Shown: positions 25,522 through 37,398 of the stretch, one piece after another | Numbering within the stretch: position 1 is the stretch's first letter | How the letters are laid out: each line of letters begins with the position of its first letter | Origin: Urechis unicinctus | Taxonomy: Eukaryota; Annelida; Polychaeta; Xenopneusta; Urechidae | Direction: 5' to 3' | NCBI GenBank assembly: GCA_034190875.2 | Contig: CM067358.1 | Location: 57,427,945-57,491,944 of the forward strand | Length of the DNA: 64,000 nt | The notes under the pieces: model-generated | The model's input: the letters and a program-made list of their open reading frames with translations, nothing else | Database searches by the model: none | Told to the model about the DNA's origin: nothing | Made by a program: the position numbers and the translations under genes

Positions 25522-25782
25522 CTAAGCAGAAGACTCCATCTCTTTAACAGACGCCAAGTCGCTATGCGATGGATTAACAATCCCGTGTGCTTTTGCTGAT
25601 TTCATGGTATCGCCACCTGATGACGGACCTGTATTCCACTCATTTGCAGAATCAACACACAGCTTGTCAGAGTGAGCTTCATACTCTTCAGTAATATGAC
25701 CTGACATTGACAAAACTTTGGCAATCATTGCCACATTAAATCCATATATTGCAGCGAACACATGACAATTCCGAGGAGGCAC
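25522..25782 (-). CDS. Unit 3 copy of the 86-codon candidate frame
   Basis: Open on the minus strand like 10,838-11,098 and followed by the same AATAAA just past the stop. It differs at three residues: N for Y near the start, and N for D and D for G near the end. The product is unknown; see the unit 1 entry for the arguments against selection. Confidence 0.17.
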   Translation of the reverse strand: MPPRNCHVFAAIYGFNVAMIAKVLSMSGHITEEYEAHSDKLCVDSANEWNTGPSSGGDTMKSAKAHGIVNPSHSDLASVKEMESSA

Positions 25783-28772
25783 AACTTTTTATGATGATAA
25801 CCAAAATATCTAATGAGATCCCGTCTACGATTAGGAGAGGTTTAACGAGATAACCAAGCACATTAAAAAAAAACGACTATGGTATCAAAAAACTTGAGCA
25901 TTACCTTGGATGGGGGTGGAACATTTTGATGTGTTGTGAGCTTTTAGTCAACAAAATTAAAAAACACATCAGCTATATTCGAAACACCATTCGTATAAAA
26001 GATATATAACGAGTGTTTCTTCTCTGCTTTACGTGACATAGATTTGTTGATTCTTGCTCTGCATTTATCTTGACTGTCATGTCGTGCTATTGAAGCTCAA
26101 CTGCAGCTGCCCAGATGATGCCTTTTATGGTCTAACAAAAATTATCTTATGTCATTTGATGCCATGCGATATTGAGGTGCCTTGATAGTGTGCCATATGA
26201 CAGGTAACATATCCCTTACTGCTAAAATATGCACCAACAGGGGTGGCTTGTTGATTGTAAGGCGCTTATGCAAGCCAGGATAAATATTTGAATTGAATAT
26301 TAAATGCACAAGAATATTTAGGTACAGGTTCTATCTGGAGCACAAATTTGTTAATTCAAACAAAATACAAATAGTATCAGAATATCTGTGGAAAAAATGT
26401 TACAGAATTGTTCTTCGCTTCGCTTGACAAATAGTAGACTATGACTTAACTATGACGTCTTTTAAAACAGATGATATTGTAGCTTGAGTATATTGTGCTG
26501 ATCAGTTAGTGCAAGTTCAAGGTGTAATTATTGTGAATAATCAAGAAATGTGTCAATGTTCAACGGAATTTCGCAAGTGAAAAAGTAAAATCTTGCTTGC
26601 TGCCAAATTTGATTCCAATTTAGTGTACAAAATAATGTCTGTCTTAGTAACGCCTGTCGTAAGTCAAATACCAGTGGTTTCACAACAGAGAGGAATCAAA
26701 AGTAATATATAATATGTGGGCGCAGTACGGATAGACAGAGCTTTTTCCTTTTCTCGGCTGGTTTCCAACATGATCCCCATGCATAAAGTGCAGCACTTAT
26801 GTTGACGGTCCCGCGAAAGCATACAATCAATATCTTGGAATGCATATATGGTGAAGTATAGAATTAACGAAATGCATGATTGTACCGTATGTATGTATGT
26901 TTACACGTATTGTATATATTGCGATACCTATTATATATATGTTGACACCTATCGTATATATGTTGATGCCAATAAGCATTATCAGCTATATACCAGCGCT
27001 ATATATACCATATACCTAGCATTTATGCACAGCATGATGTGTACTGTCTCGTCGCATAGCATTATATCCTGTGCGGACGGCGAGTTTCGGAATCATATGC
27101 GGCATGAACTAAGTGTTATGTCATATCTTGGCACATACAAACTACTTTGGACTTTCATCTTATGGGAGACAGGAATATCATATCTTAACATCATTCTAAA
27201 GTGACAGGGCGTCCTGTGTCTTTTATCTTTTCCACTACATGTAGCTGATAGCATCTGCTAGAGATTATGGTACTAACTGTAGGATAGCAAATGCCATAAA
27301 TAATCTAGAGGAGCCATCACCGCACTGATTCGGCAATGTCCTGATCTCGATCACCTTGCTTGTGGTGATTAGAAAGTTCCACTAAGTCTTTGATTATTCA
27401 CCGCCTTAATGACTACTAAGCCTGACCTGGATGAAACCTCCAAACGTGGATGAAGCGTAAAGCGTGGGAACATTAATATCTATGGGAGCTAGCGGATCGT
27501 TTGGTGGTTAGAGACAGATGTAGTGTGATAGTTCTTTATGGTACTCGGCGTATTAGGTCATTACAACATTGAAACGCAGGTTATTCCTCTTATAAAAGTG
27601 TGACATTATGTTTGCAGCAAATAATCGATTTAAAAAACACTTATCTGGACCTATCCGCAGCTGAGGTTTAAATTCGCCGACCACAGGTGGACACAGATTA
27701 CCTATCAAAATGTCACCGTCTAATTAGGCCATGAGATCTGAGCCGGTCGATGGCGATTAATTGATATAAGCTGAAAGAGAGTAAGTAAACGAGTCAATGT
27801 AAAAAGCATCGATCGCAATCATGAGGGATGCGTTTGCACATTAACATGTTTGCAGCAGATGCAACAAAGGTAATCATTTATTGTAGTATTTTACAAAAGA
27901 TTCAATGATTACCCAATGTCGCGCTCTAGACGGCAGCTTCCATTTGGGAGTTAGCTTCCTTTCTCCCCCAGTCCCCGCATCATGGGGGTTGTCATATCAT
28001 TCCAGTGAGATTGAAGACGTCCTACCTATTTCTATACTGGCACTGACTGTTAACATCAGTCGACGAAAGTGATTCCCAAATCATTTTCAAAATGCATGAT
28101 GTAATGACAGCGAAATCCATGCCAATACTCCTTTTCCAAGATAGCAATTAAGTCATAGGTTTGACCACAATCTCTAATATACATGAAATACATTGATTAG
28201 CTAATGTTTGTTGGCCTGAATATTAAATCGATATTTGCAATACAATCAGCCTAATTTCCCTCTCAAAAGCGACAAACGGCCATAATCCTGTTATGCAATT
28301 ATAGGACTAATTGTGAAACAAGATACATCAAACGCACTTTGTAGTCGCTAGACCTTCTCTGCAAAGCCACTGGCTGACAGAAGTTGCTGTCTTAATGAAT
28401 GCCTCCAGGAAATTATTGGATTACTGATTAGAGGCGTTTTTGGATGTTGTGTGATGTTTTGAATTGCAAACATGAATGAACAACCAAGTGAAACCATCTC
28501 CAAACAACGACGACAATCTAGAAAAACAACAAAAGTAGCAAAACGGTTTTTAACCTTATAGTGCATTGCTCATTGGTCAGTTGGCCATTATGAACGACAG
28601 ATTCCGTCGAAACTGTTAACGCGCGATAGATATTGAGCAACGACTGGGGGATGTGGGTTGGAATTGTTAAGGGTGTATGAAGTGCTCGTCTTTTGAGTGC
28701 CATAATGATTTATAGACACAAATTCCGGGCAGATGTATTGACCAATAGCATACTAACATGGTCATCGCCATG

Positions 28773-29007
28773 TAATGTAATGTGTTGGCAGCTGGTAATA
28801 TATAACTCTCACAGGGTGGGTTTCTGGATTAATGCAATGTAGTCGCATTGAGGGTGATCGAATGTAGTCGTCGTTGTCTATACTTGCCTGTCTATCCATT
28901 TCGGTTTGTGGAATAGCCACGGACATTTAACCTAAACGGGAAAATCCCAAGACCGACAATGGATGGGCCTGCGATCTGCGAATGCAAGATAAACACATGT
29001 TTACCTA
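28773..29007. repeat. Displaced 235-bp duplicate inside unit 3
   Basis: In unit 1, CATCGCCATG (14,148-14,157) is followed by AATCACGTTGAAAGG. In unit 3 it is followed by about 235 bp nearly identical to 29,876-30,108 of the same unit. The sequence then returns to ATCTGTCKTCTGTTGAG. Orientation is direct and the distance to the source about 1.1 kb. CATG is shared at the left join, and a few bases around ACAT/ATCTGTC at the right. This fits a template switch or ectopic repair copy. Confidence 0.8.
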
Positions 29008-32000
29008 TCTGTCGTCTGTTGAGTAACACTTATGTTCAGGTCGTTGTGCAATGTGATTACGCATCAAGCAATCACAATACTTGATGGCAATTACACAACT
29101 GTCGTATTTAAGATGGACTTGCAAAATGATTATGCTTATTAAATTGTTCTATACAAGTAAGTGCAAATAGTCAACCTCTCCACCGACAAATGTCCGTTCA
29201 TCTATTATATATGTCAATTACCCGAGAGGGCATTTACAACTAACAAGGTTTATCATTGGTTTACTGATTATGAAATCATTCTGAAGCACCGCAAAGGCAA
29301 TTCCCAACCGCAGGTCGAATTTATTTGGCGAAATCACTTAACCTTCAACGAGAAGTGCATTAGCTATCCTCAATGGATCACTCATCAACTGATGAGTTTT
29401 AAGAAAATACGCCTTCAACAAGGAAAAGCTCTACAAATGCCCATTTGTAAGAAGCGATGATGAGTTTGTACTTATTGCAGACGACAGTTAGAGACAAGGC
29501 ACGCAGCTCATAATAAAGATAGTCGTCTTGAATGAAAGGAATTATTTAAGGGATGCACTTAGCCTGCCGAATGAGATGCGACTTTCATTTTCTTTGATTA
29601 TGATGTATGCACAGCATAAAGCAGCATAATTTTGGTGATAGTGCATTTTGAATACTTTAGGTGGTGACTCACCAAGCACTCAAATATACTTAGTTGACGC
29701 CATTAACGTGTGCTACTGGCAATATTGTAGTGAGTGATTAACGCCACAGCTAACATTGATTTACAGACCGCTCTCAGTGACAAATTGCAACCGGGGATGT
29801 TTCAACGAGAAACAATGCCTGGATATGACATCAGCATAGATGATCCCGGACGGGCACTCGCAAGCAATATCACATGTAATGTAATGTGTTGGCAGCTGGT
29901 AATATATAACTCTCACAGAGTGGGTTTCTGGATTAGTGCAATGCAGTCGCATTGAGGGTGATCGAATGTAGTCGTCGTTGTCTATACTTGCCTGTCTATC
30001 CATTTCGGTTTTGTGGAATAGCTACGGACATTTAACGTAAACGGGAAAATCCCAAGACCGACAATGGATGGGCCTGCGATTTGCGAATGCAAGATAAAGA
30101 CATGTTTGCCTACCCGTTGTTAATGGTATGTTTTGAAGCATCTTATCACAAGAATGCATATAACATAACAAAAATCTTTAGTATCTTCAATTATATTAGT
30201 AAATTAAGTAAGCAGTGACAGAAGACGTCAGTATGGTTTAGCATGGGGGAACGATGTATGTTGGTTGTGGTACAAAAACTTACTTTGATTGTGTTTACAT
30301 CGGACAGCATATCAGCTTCTTCAATTACAAATTCTAAGAAACAATAACACAGCACACTGACCTAGGTAGGATGCTATGAGCTAATTGGATTAACCATATT
30401 TACCTGTACGACACAGTTGTTGGCCCGAAAGACAGCTGTATGTCAAAGAAGTGATTAATCCTGTTAAAGATCACACGCGACTTCTTTGTAAGTGTTTCTG
30501 ACAGTATTGTAGTATCTAGTTGTTTTTGTTCAAAATGCTCGCTTCTATGACATTCTGCGTGTTACAAAACAGCATCGAAGAAATTGTCACGTCAGCAGTC
30601 TGGGGAATTGTTGACAACTTGTGAAATCTGTACATAAAACAGCTGTGTTAAGCTGAACAAAATTGCTCAAACTTGAAAATGCGTGTTAGTAATCATTCAC
30701 AATGTGGGATTTTAAAGGGTATGGGGATCAATCTGAAGAAGGTAATTTGTTGGAAGTTACAGTCATATCATATGTTTCCATTTTCTGGTGTATTTGGTTA
30801 ATGAACAATAGTGGGGAAGCAAGTTGGTTTCGATATTTATTATTGTTGTGTAATGAACACAAAACGTGGTTTATCTTGGCCTATTCCAGACTATACCCCT
30901 CTATGCCAGATTATAAACTCTTGCGTATTTCATAAATAAGTCACTGTAAAGAATTTTTTTTCATCCTGATTTTAAAGTCACATATCGACCTGGTCACATA
31001 ATAGATATCAAAGCGCTTTGAGTGAATTTATTTCTTTTTCAGCTGTGTTGTCATTCTTTTCCATTACTTTTCTATTTAATTTTATATTAAACACATATTA
31101 CATTGATAAGGATAAACACAGTGGAGTTACATGCTGTACGTCTTTCAAATTTCCAACATTGTCAGATTCCATCTCGGCAAAATACAAATCCTTCATGGAT
31201 TATAACGTGCACGACCATGTTTTGTACTTTGCACCAGCTCAAAAAAAAGAAAGTATCCACAGCAAGTCTACAACCTAGATCCTGCCAAGCTAGTGAACGC
31301 CAAGTCTCAGTTCCGTTAAGTATTACGTGCTGATAAGTACCTCCTTGACTTCCACGGAGACAAGAAGGTACTGGTCTCAACCAGCGTATACATATGCGGG
31401 AGGAAATGTTCAGGTCACAGTAGTAAATAGTAGCTGATAAACCTCTTTGAAATTACATTTGATATTTTAGGTCAGTCTGCCAACAAAAAGGAAAAGACCT
31501 TCTTTTCCGTTTGTTTATGTGCATTAGCGCTATGTTGAATCATTAGGTTAAGGGACCCTAGGGGGAAAGTTATTAAAGACTACACTGTCCTATTTTTAAC
31601 ACTTGATAACACATGATAACACATACTTTGCCATTCTATACTGTGGAGGGAAAGAAAGAATAAATTATTATTCATCTTCTTTCATTCTTCTGGTCTTTTT
31701 CTTCTTCATGGAACTGTACAAATATCATAGGAACTAATACAGCCGTTCAGAGAGGGACGACCCCATTTGTCAGTGGTTTCCGACGCATTGAATCAAGCAT
31801 AATGACTTTAAGGCTAATTAATAGAACACCAGTACCCACTTTTATCTATATTTTAGATAAGTTTGAAGGCTGTGTAGTTTCTACAGATGTTTGCAGGTCA
31901 TTTGCATAACAACGACGAAATAGCCATTCCACATTTAGGCCTCATAACTACCTACAATGACAAGCAAAACTCGAATAAATAATTCAGTGACAACCGAATG

Positions 32001-34027
32001 TCATTAACATAAAGGCGATTAGCCTACTAAGTGTGTTTGTGTCCTATTATTGTTAAGCAAGCGCTCCAGTTCAACAATTAATCATATACGTTTTGGCTTT
32101 TAACTTCAATATTTCATTGTGCGTTACTTTAGTTGATGAAAAAATATGTTGTTCACCCCTCAATATGTCATATTAAGTTGATATGTGTAGTGTATCCATA
32201 ATTAGATAATGTAATATGGAATATAATCAATATTGTTGGAGTTATTCTTAGTCTTAGAATATATTATAGCAATATTCAGCAATATCAACTGATGCTACCC
32301 CGAGTCGCTGCCAATTAAGTGCGTTACTTAGGAAGCAGCGTATTGTAACTTTACCGGCGGTGCATGGTTTATTGGAGCGCCGCATGCGGTGATTTGACAC
32401 AGTGTTATAGTTGGCCCTGACGACTAAACTGCAATCTGTTACCCCGGTGTTGTAACGATAATCAAACATAACCTAGCAGGTCAGTCATGGGGTGGATATT
32501 TAATTATTTCATACAAGGGCATAAAAACAAGAGTGAGAAGTACCAATACTTCCATGAATAATATATTGAGTGATAAACCTGACACTTTCATATGTGTTTG
32601 AACAATGACTTATGTAAGCAACCAATCGCAAGTAAAGCGTTGACGAGTACGTATGGGGTGGAAGAACAATATCTACTGTTTTATAAAACCGTTTAAGAAC
32701 ATAGACAAGCCTTATACTCCCAACAACCACTGCCAAGAAACATCATATAGACACATTACAGATTAAGCTGTTATGTCGATAATCCTAGTTGTCATTGATT
32801 CCTTTCGCAAGCCCTCCAAAGGTCTGTGACGGCATACAAATGGCCTACCATCGAAATGTCAACGTTTAATTTACAGGACTTAGTGTACCTATTATTGCAT
32901 AATCAATCAGGTAAGATATATGCCGTGCACAAAGTGTTTGGTGTCAGGCACTTCTGCGGGCCATTTTGGCCACCTGCACACACGGCGATAAATCACAATT
33001 ATGCAATACTTCTACAGTGATATTGGTTTTCCTAAGGGACATTACCGTTCCTTTTAAGCGGCTGTCGTGTTTCGTATCTGTTAACTAATTTCAGGCAAAG
33101 GCGGTACCATCGACAGAATGTTCCCACAGTGAGACAATAAAATCAGCGGTACAAACCATGCATAACACCAACCCATGCCCTCTCATTGTTTCACTTGTCA
33201 GCAATCTGCTGAGGCTCAATTCCTTTTTCGAAGCCACATTATAAACAGGCATTATTTGCGATTATAATAAAGTGTTGCATTGGGTAATATTTTAGCTTTG
33301 CTTTGCACACGCTTACCGGTTGTAACTAATTATCCCTTACTCGCTCACGGGGGATTTAGGTAGATTCGCTGCTGTAGAAGGCGATAAGAACGTTATGATT
33401 ATAACACTATGAACTGCATTCCTTTTGTCGGTAGAAAGAATTTAGCTTTAACATTCCTTAACGTTTTGTTATGACATGCAAATGAACGAACCAAACCTAG
33501 GGTGAAATTATACATTTTGTTTCTATTTTTGTAAAACGTACATGCAAGCATTTCATTCACAACTATCACGAATGAGCAACTCTCCGAGCGTTGCAAGACA
33601 TAATCTCGTCAAACTAATTAGATTGTCTGGTCTGTAAAGTAATATTGACGAGGGAAAGTCACTACAGACCCAACACATAACCCTGAATAATAACTTTTAA
33701 TTCAATTCGTCGCCATATCAGAATAACTTTATTAATCTGCAAATTTACACGGCAAAGTGTTTTTGACGGCTCTCCTCAACAACGTGTTCAGAAATAGAAG
33801 AAAAGCCAACTTTACCTGTGGGCCTTAGGGCCCGTAGCTGAATTGAGGTCATTCATCGTATTTAATTATTTGAGGTAAATATACAACAACTAAAAGAGCA
33901 TCTTTCCTCTAGCTAGATTAGTGGTGTGAAATGAATGGCGGAACAAAGAGTGTTCTATCCGAGGAGAACACGCTTAAGATGCTGACAACCGGCAGGACGT
34001 CACATGAAGGGTCTTAGATAAAGGGAC

Positions 34028-34207
34028 ATGGCTGGTGCTGAAAACACGGCCATATATCATGCTTTGTTAAGTTCAAATATAAAACAACGCAAAACGATAA
34101 TTAATCATTTAAAATCCTCTCTAAAATTACTTGATGCTTCGATTGAGGCCGAGCTTGTAAACAATGAGATTTCGCTGGCGAGTATCCATCGACATTTGTT
34201 TTGGTGA
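34028..34207 (+). CDS. Small candidate coding exon, 59 codons, unknown product
   Basis: The ATG has a favourable context (GGGACATGG) and the frame runs 59 codons to TGA. The peptide starts MAGAENTAIYHALLSSNIKQ and continues RKTIINHLKSSLKLLDASI. It looks like consecutive amphipathic helices, with charged and leucine residues alternating. It sits only 42 bp past the right edge of the tandem array. The same frame stays open after the TGA to 34,369 (HFARCRHKCSNDIICV, then a helix-like LLEHLKYLVIKELP). The whole may be a longer exon with one stop, or two pieces. The spacing of leucines faintly recalls a death-fold (CARD-like) start, but this is inference with no motif proof. Chance is not excluded, since open stretches of this length are common here. 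Confidence 0.25.
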   Translation: MAGAENTAIYHALLSSNIKQRKTIINHLKSSLKLLDASIEAELVNNEISLASIHRHLFW

Positions 34208-34369
34208 CATTTTGCTAGATGCAGGCATAAGTGTTCCAATGACATTATTTGCGTCAATTCAGAATTCAACGGTGATATGTTATTAGAACATTTAAAATAC
34301 CTCGTAATAAAGGAGCTGCCATTGTGCTACATAGTTCCAACGTTGACATTATTCATCATAAAATTGTGA

Positions 34370-35027
34370 CGAATATGTATTGGATATGCAACATAAATCA
34401 CATGTTGACATCACATCGAGAGTGTGATATACTGTGTAAACAAAGTTAGCGGTCATTAGCAGAGTCATCTCCAGTCATCCCTCCCAAGTTGATGCCTGGA
34501 CAGCGAGTCCAAAGACGCCTCCAACCAGTAATCCACTATGACCAGCCGACAATGGTTTGGTGATGTTGCATGTTTCACAGCTTTACGGAAATAACGTGGT
34601 ATGGAATTATTGCTACAAATGTTGCAATGTTCCATTAAATATGCACCACGTTTCAATTGCAATGCAGACCATGATCATGATCGATTTACTTTTTATACAC
34701 TTGTGTCGCATATATGAATTAGATTTGTTAGTTCGACTTCCATGGCAATAATTAAGGACATCCGTAGGGAATTCGGTTGAACAACTGTTCCTTTCAATGG
34801 AGTAAAGCAAGTTACCTTATGGTAGACATGCTTCCCAATTGATAATATCCATCAAGCTAATTTGGCCTCGTATTTCTATCGTCCACAAACTGCATAAAAC
34901 TTGTGATTGCCTTTCAACTGGCATTGTCTTGTTACCAGACCATGTGAGCAGTTTTAGCAGAAACTTGTTTCTAAAGCATTAGGCGGATACACTACGCTGA
35001 AGTATTGAATTATACGTGAATAATAAA
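34370..35027. other. No recognised feature
   Basis: Single-copy-looking AT-rich sequence between the small candidate exon and the ATG repeat. Only short overlapping frames on both strands; nothing identifiable. Confidence 0.4.

Positions 35028-35113
<86 letters not shown>
35028..35113. repeat. (ATG)n microsatellite
   Basis: Pure ATG/GAT triplet repeat, 86 bp (about 28 units), directly after AATAA. The resulting poly-Met frame is an artefact. Confidence 0.98.
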
Positions 35114-35114
<1 letters not shown>

Positions 35115-35754
35115 AGCCGGCCTGCAATGTTAGATTGCAGCATGTTAATAAAATGGCCGCTCCGGATTCATATTGAAGCTTCTCACGAATATGGGTTAGA
35201 CATAAGTGGTGTTCAGGACCTTGCTACATAGATTGATGATGGTCTGGTATAGCGCACGACCGACACAATTTGTCATTGACCCCATGGGTTCAACTGGCAT
35301 AGATACGCTGCAATGACTGACGCGATATAGAGATCGCATTCATTCAATGAAAACAGAAAACTATGATTTAAAAGACAGTTCTTCGCTGTATCAATGTGGG
35401 AATTTAGATTAAAAAGAAATATACTCACAGGTTCATGCTGTCAGCAACAAATACCATGGAAGTTTAACAGCCATCAATGCAACCTGTAACCTGTGAGTTT
35501 CTACTTACATATTTATGTATATATCAGAACGCAGATATCAATAATTGGTGCATCCATTGTGATAGCATCTCTTGAAGGTAATACTGAGTGACGTGTATAA
35601 TGAGAAATATTTTTGAAGCAGTCTTGCTTTATCTAACCACATTGGCGATGACCTCTTGGCGGCTTATTTACTGCGAGGTTATCTGTGAATCATATAAGAT
35701 ATAATTAGCCCCAATATGATACATTTATCAATGATGGCAGGTATATAACGAGCT
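35114..35754. other. No recognised feature
   Basis: AT-rich sequence with no long open frame, repeat or RNA signal that I can support. Confidence 0.4.
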
Positions 35755-35870
35755 GAATACGACCACCCACAGAATAACTAGGTGAATACGAGTACCAACA
35801 GAATAACATGGTGAATACGAGTACCAACAGAATAACTAGGTGAATACGAGTACCCACAGAATAGCTAAGT
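35755..35870. repeat. 29-bp minisatellite, four units
   Basis: Four tandem units of GAATACGAGTACCAACAGAA plus TAACTAGGT, period 29 bp, with a few substitutions (GACCACCCAC in the first, AGCTAAGT in the last). The hydrophobic repeat peptide on the minus strand is an artefact of the repeat. Confidence 0.9.
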
Positions 35871-37191
35871 GTCTTAGAAAACCATTCGTTACAGAAATAA
35901 AAAATATCTTCGTCTATACGAGTAAATATGATTATACGTATAACTAAAAAACAATGCTCCAATACCTCTGTCTTTATCAAATCTAGCAAATCGACGTAAG
36001 ACGCTCAGTTACCGTCGTTAAGTTCGAGTGTCTATATTGGCTAAGTTGATGCATGGTGCCAGTAGGTTGTATGATGGGTGGGCTTTATATAATGTATATT
36101 GTCATATTATGAACTATATGCTAGCAGCGAAATATTCGACGAATGGGCTGTCTTTAATTAACGTCGTTATAATATGGTAAATTAAATTAACTGTACATCA
36201 CTGCACATCAAACGGCCTTTGGCGGGTCATTTAAGAAAAGCCGACAAATTCACAATCACTCAGGGGTCATACTTTCCATCCTGACTATCTCAATCAGCAT
36301 ACGCTATTTGGTGAAAGTCTCGCAATCGTTTATCCGAAATGAGCCAATGTCAGCACAATATATAACACCTTAGTCACGAACCGAAATACGCTTCATAAGT
36401 AATTCATATTAAACAGCTATTCGTTAATTATTTTGATGAGCAAATGAGCACATAATTAAAACAGCAGTAGTACACAGAGAAACTGTTGGCGCAGTTTCCC
36501 ACTATGCCTATTCAGGCCGCCACAATTTAATTCAAAATGATAGAATGGTAAGTTATACCCCAGCATTCATAATCGTAATATATAATTGACGATATTACTA
36601 TGATGACTTCAAGTTGGCACACAGCTAACCCCCCCCCCCCCCCGTAAGGCCCAATATTAATGCTTAAACTTAGCCTGTGGAAATCGGGAATCGGAGTTTA
36701 TTGCATCCACCCGGAAAACTTGCTGTGTATAGAAGGTGAGAGGAACATTTAACCCAAAAGCTGTCGAATACATTAGAAATTAGCTACAATAAGATTGGTG
36801 AGCAATGATCCTGATATCATGGTCTAACTCAAGCAACGGCACAGGATATTAGGCTTATCTTAGTCAACTGAACTCCATACTACTCTCCCTATTATTTCCA
36901 ATTGCGATAGTCATCGTGGGTGATCTGCTCTGTGATGTTGCATTAAATGCCCATTCTTGTACCAGTCGCCATCTACTAGCCAGCTGATCATCAATTATAT
37001 TGAATCGGCATAAAGTGACATCTGGACACAAGTTGAATTGCTTTAGAGCACTTACATTGCACATAAATGATGAGAAAATCGTCAGAGCTAGAGGAGTGTT
37101 TTTGGGTGCCTCAAGAAAAGTTTTATAAGTATGTGGAGATTACTGTAGCAGGGGGCACAATAGCATTGATAAGGATTATACAATGTCGTAA
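35871..37191. other. No recognised gene; poly-C tract at 36,629-36,643
   Basis: Apart from a 15-base C run at 36,629-36,643, which may vary in length, I see only short chance frames and no homology to the duplicated blocks. Confidence 0.4.
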
Positions 37192-37398
37192 CATGAATAC
37201 ATATGGCATGTAGTTGTACAAGGCTTAGCTGTTATTGCTCTGGAAGAGGCAATGATTCGCGCCCAAGGGCTGGGTTCAAAAGGAATTCGTGATGCTTCAT
37301 GGTATATTCGTGGTGATCCGCATGGAAATGTCGCAACTGCCGTCCATCAAACACAAGGCAATTTTAAAGGGCAAAATTATTACAGCTCACGTGCATAA
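37192..37398 (+). other. Open stretch without ATG near its start, protein-like composition
   Basis: The frame between a TAA at 37,189 and a TAA ending at 37,398 reads WHVVVQGLAVIALEEAMIRA, then QGLGSKGIRDASWYIRGDPH and NVATAVHQTQGNFKG. Gly/Ala-rich and balanced composition is unusual beside the Ile/Tyr-rich chance frames around it. There is no start codon until the Met of EEAMIR, so it would have to be an internal or terminal exon. I do not recognise it, and at 68 codons it may be chance. Confidence 0.12.

Larger units (their letters stand above)
25079..33986. repeat. Tandem array unit 3 (about 8.9 kb)
   Basis: This unit carries A, B and C in the same order as unit 1. It lacks the 2-kb segment (junction 30,864/30,865) and 43 bp at 27,944 between direct repeats of TCCATTT. 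It has gained a displaced 235-bp copy of its own sequence at 28,773-29,007. It ends at GATGCTGAC (33,978-33,986), where units 1 and 2 run into CAC repeats but this one passes into unrelated DNA, so this is the right edge of the array. Many differences from unit 2 are one- to three-base changes in mononucleotide runs. Confidence 0.9.

Noticed and set aside
35016-35231. Poly-Met frame
   Set aside because: Translation of the ATG triplet repeat.
37250-37310. GGGTTCAAAAGGAATTC as a possible tRNA B box
   Set aside because: No matching A box, acceptor stem or cloverleaf could be drawn around it.
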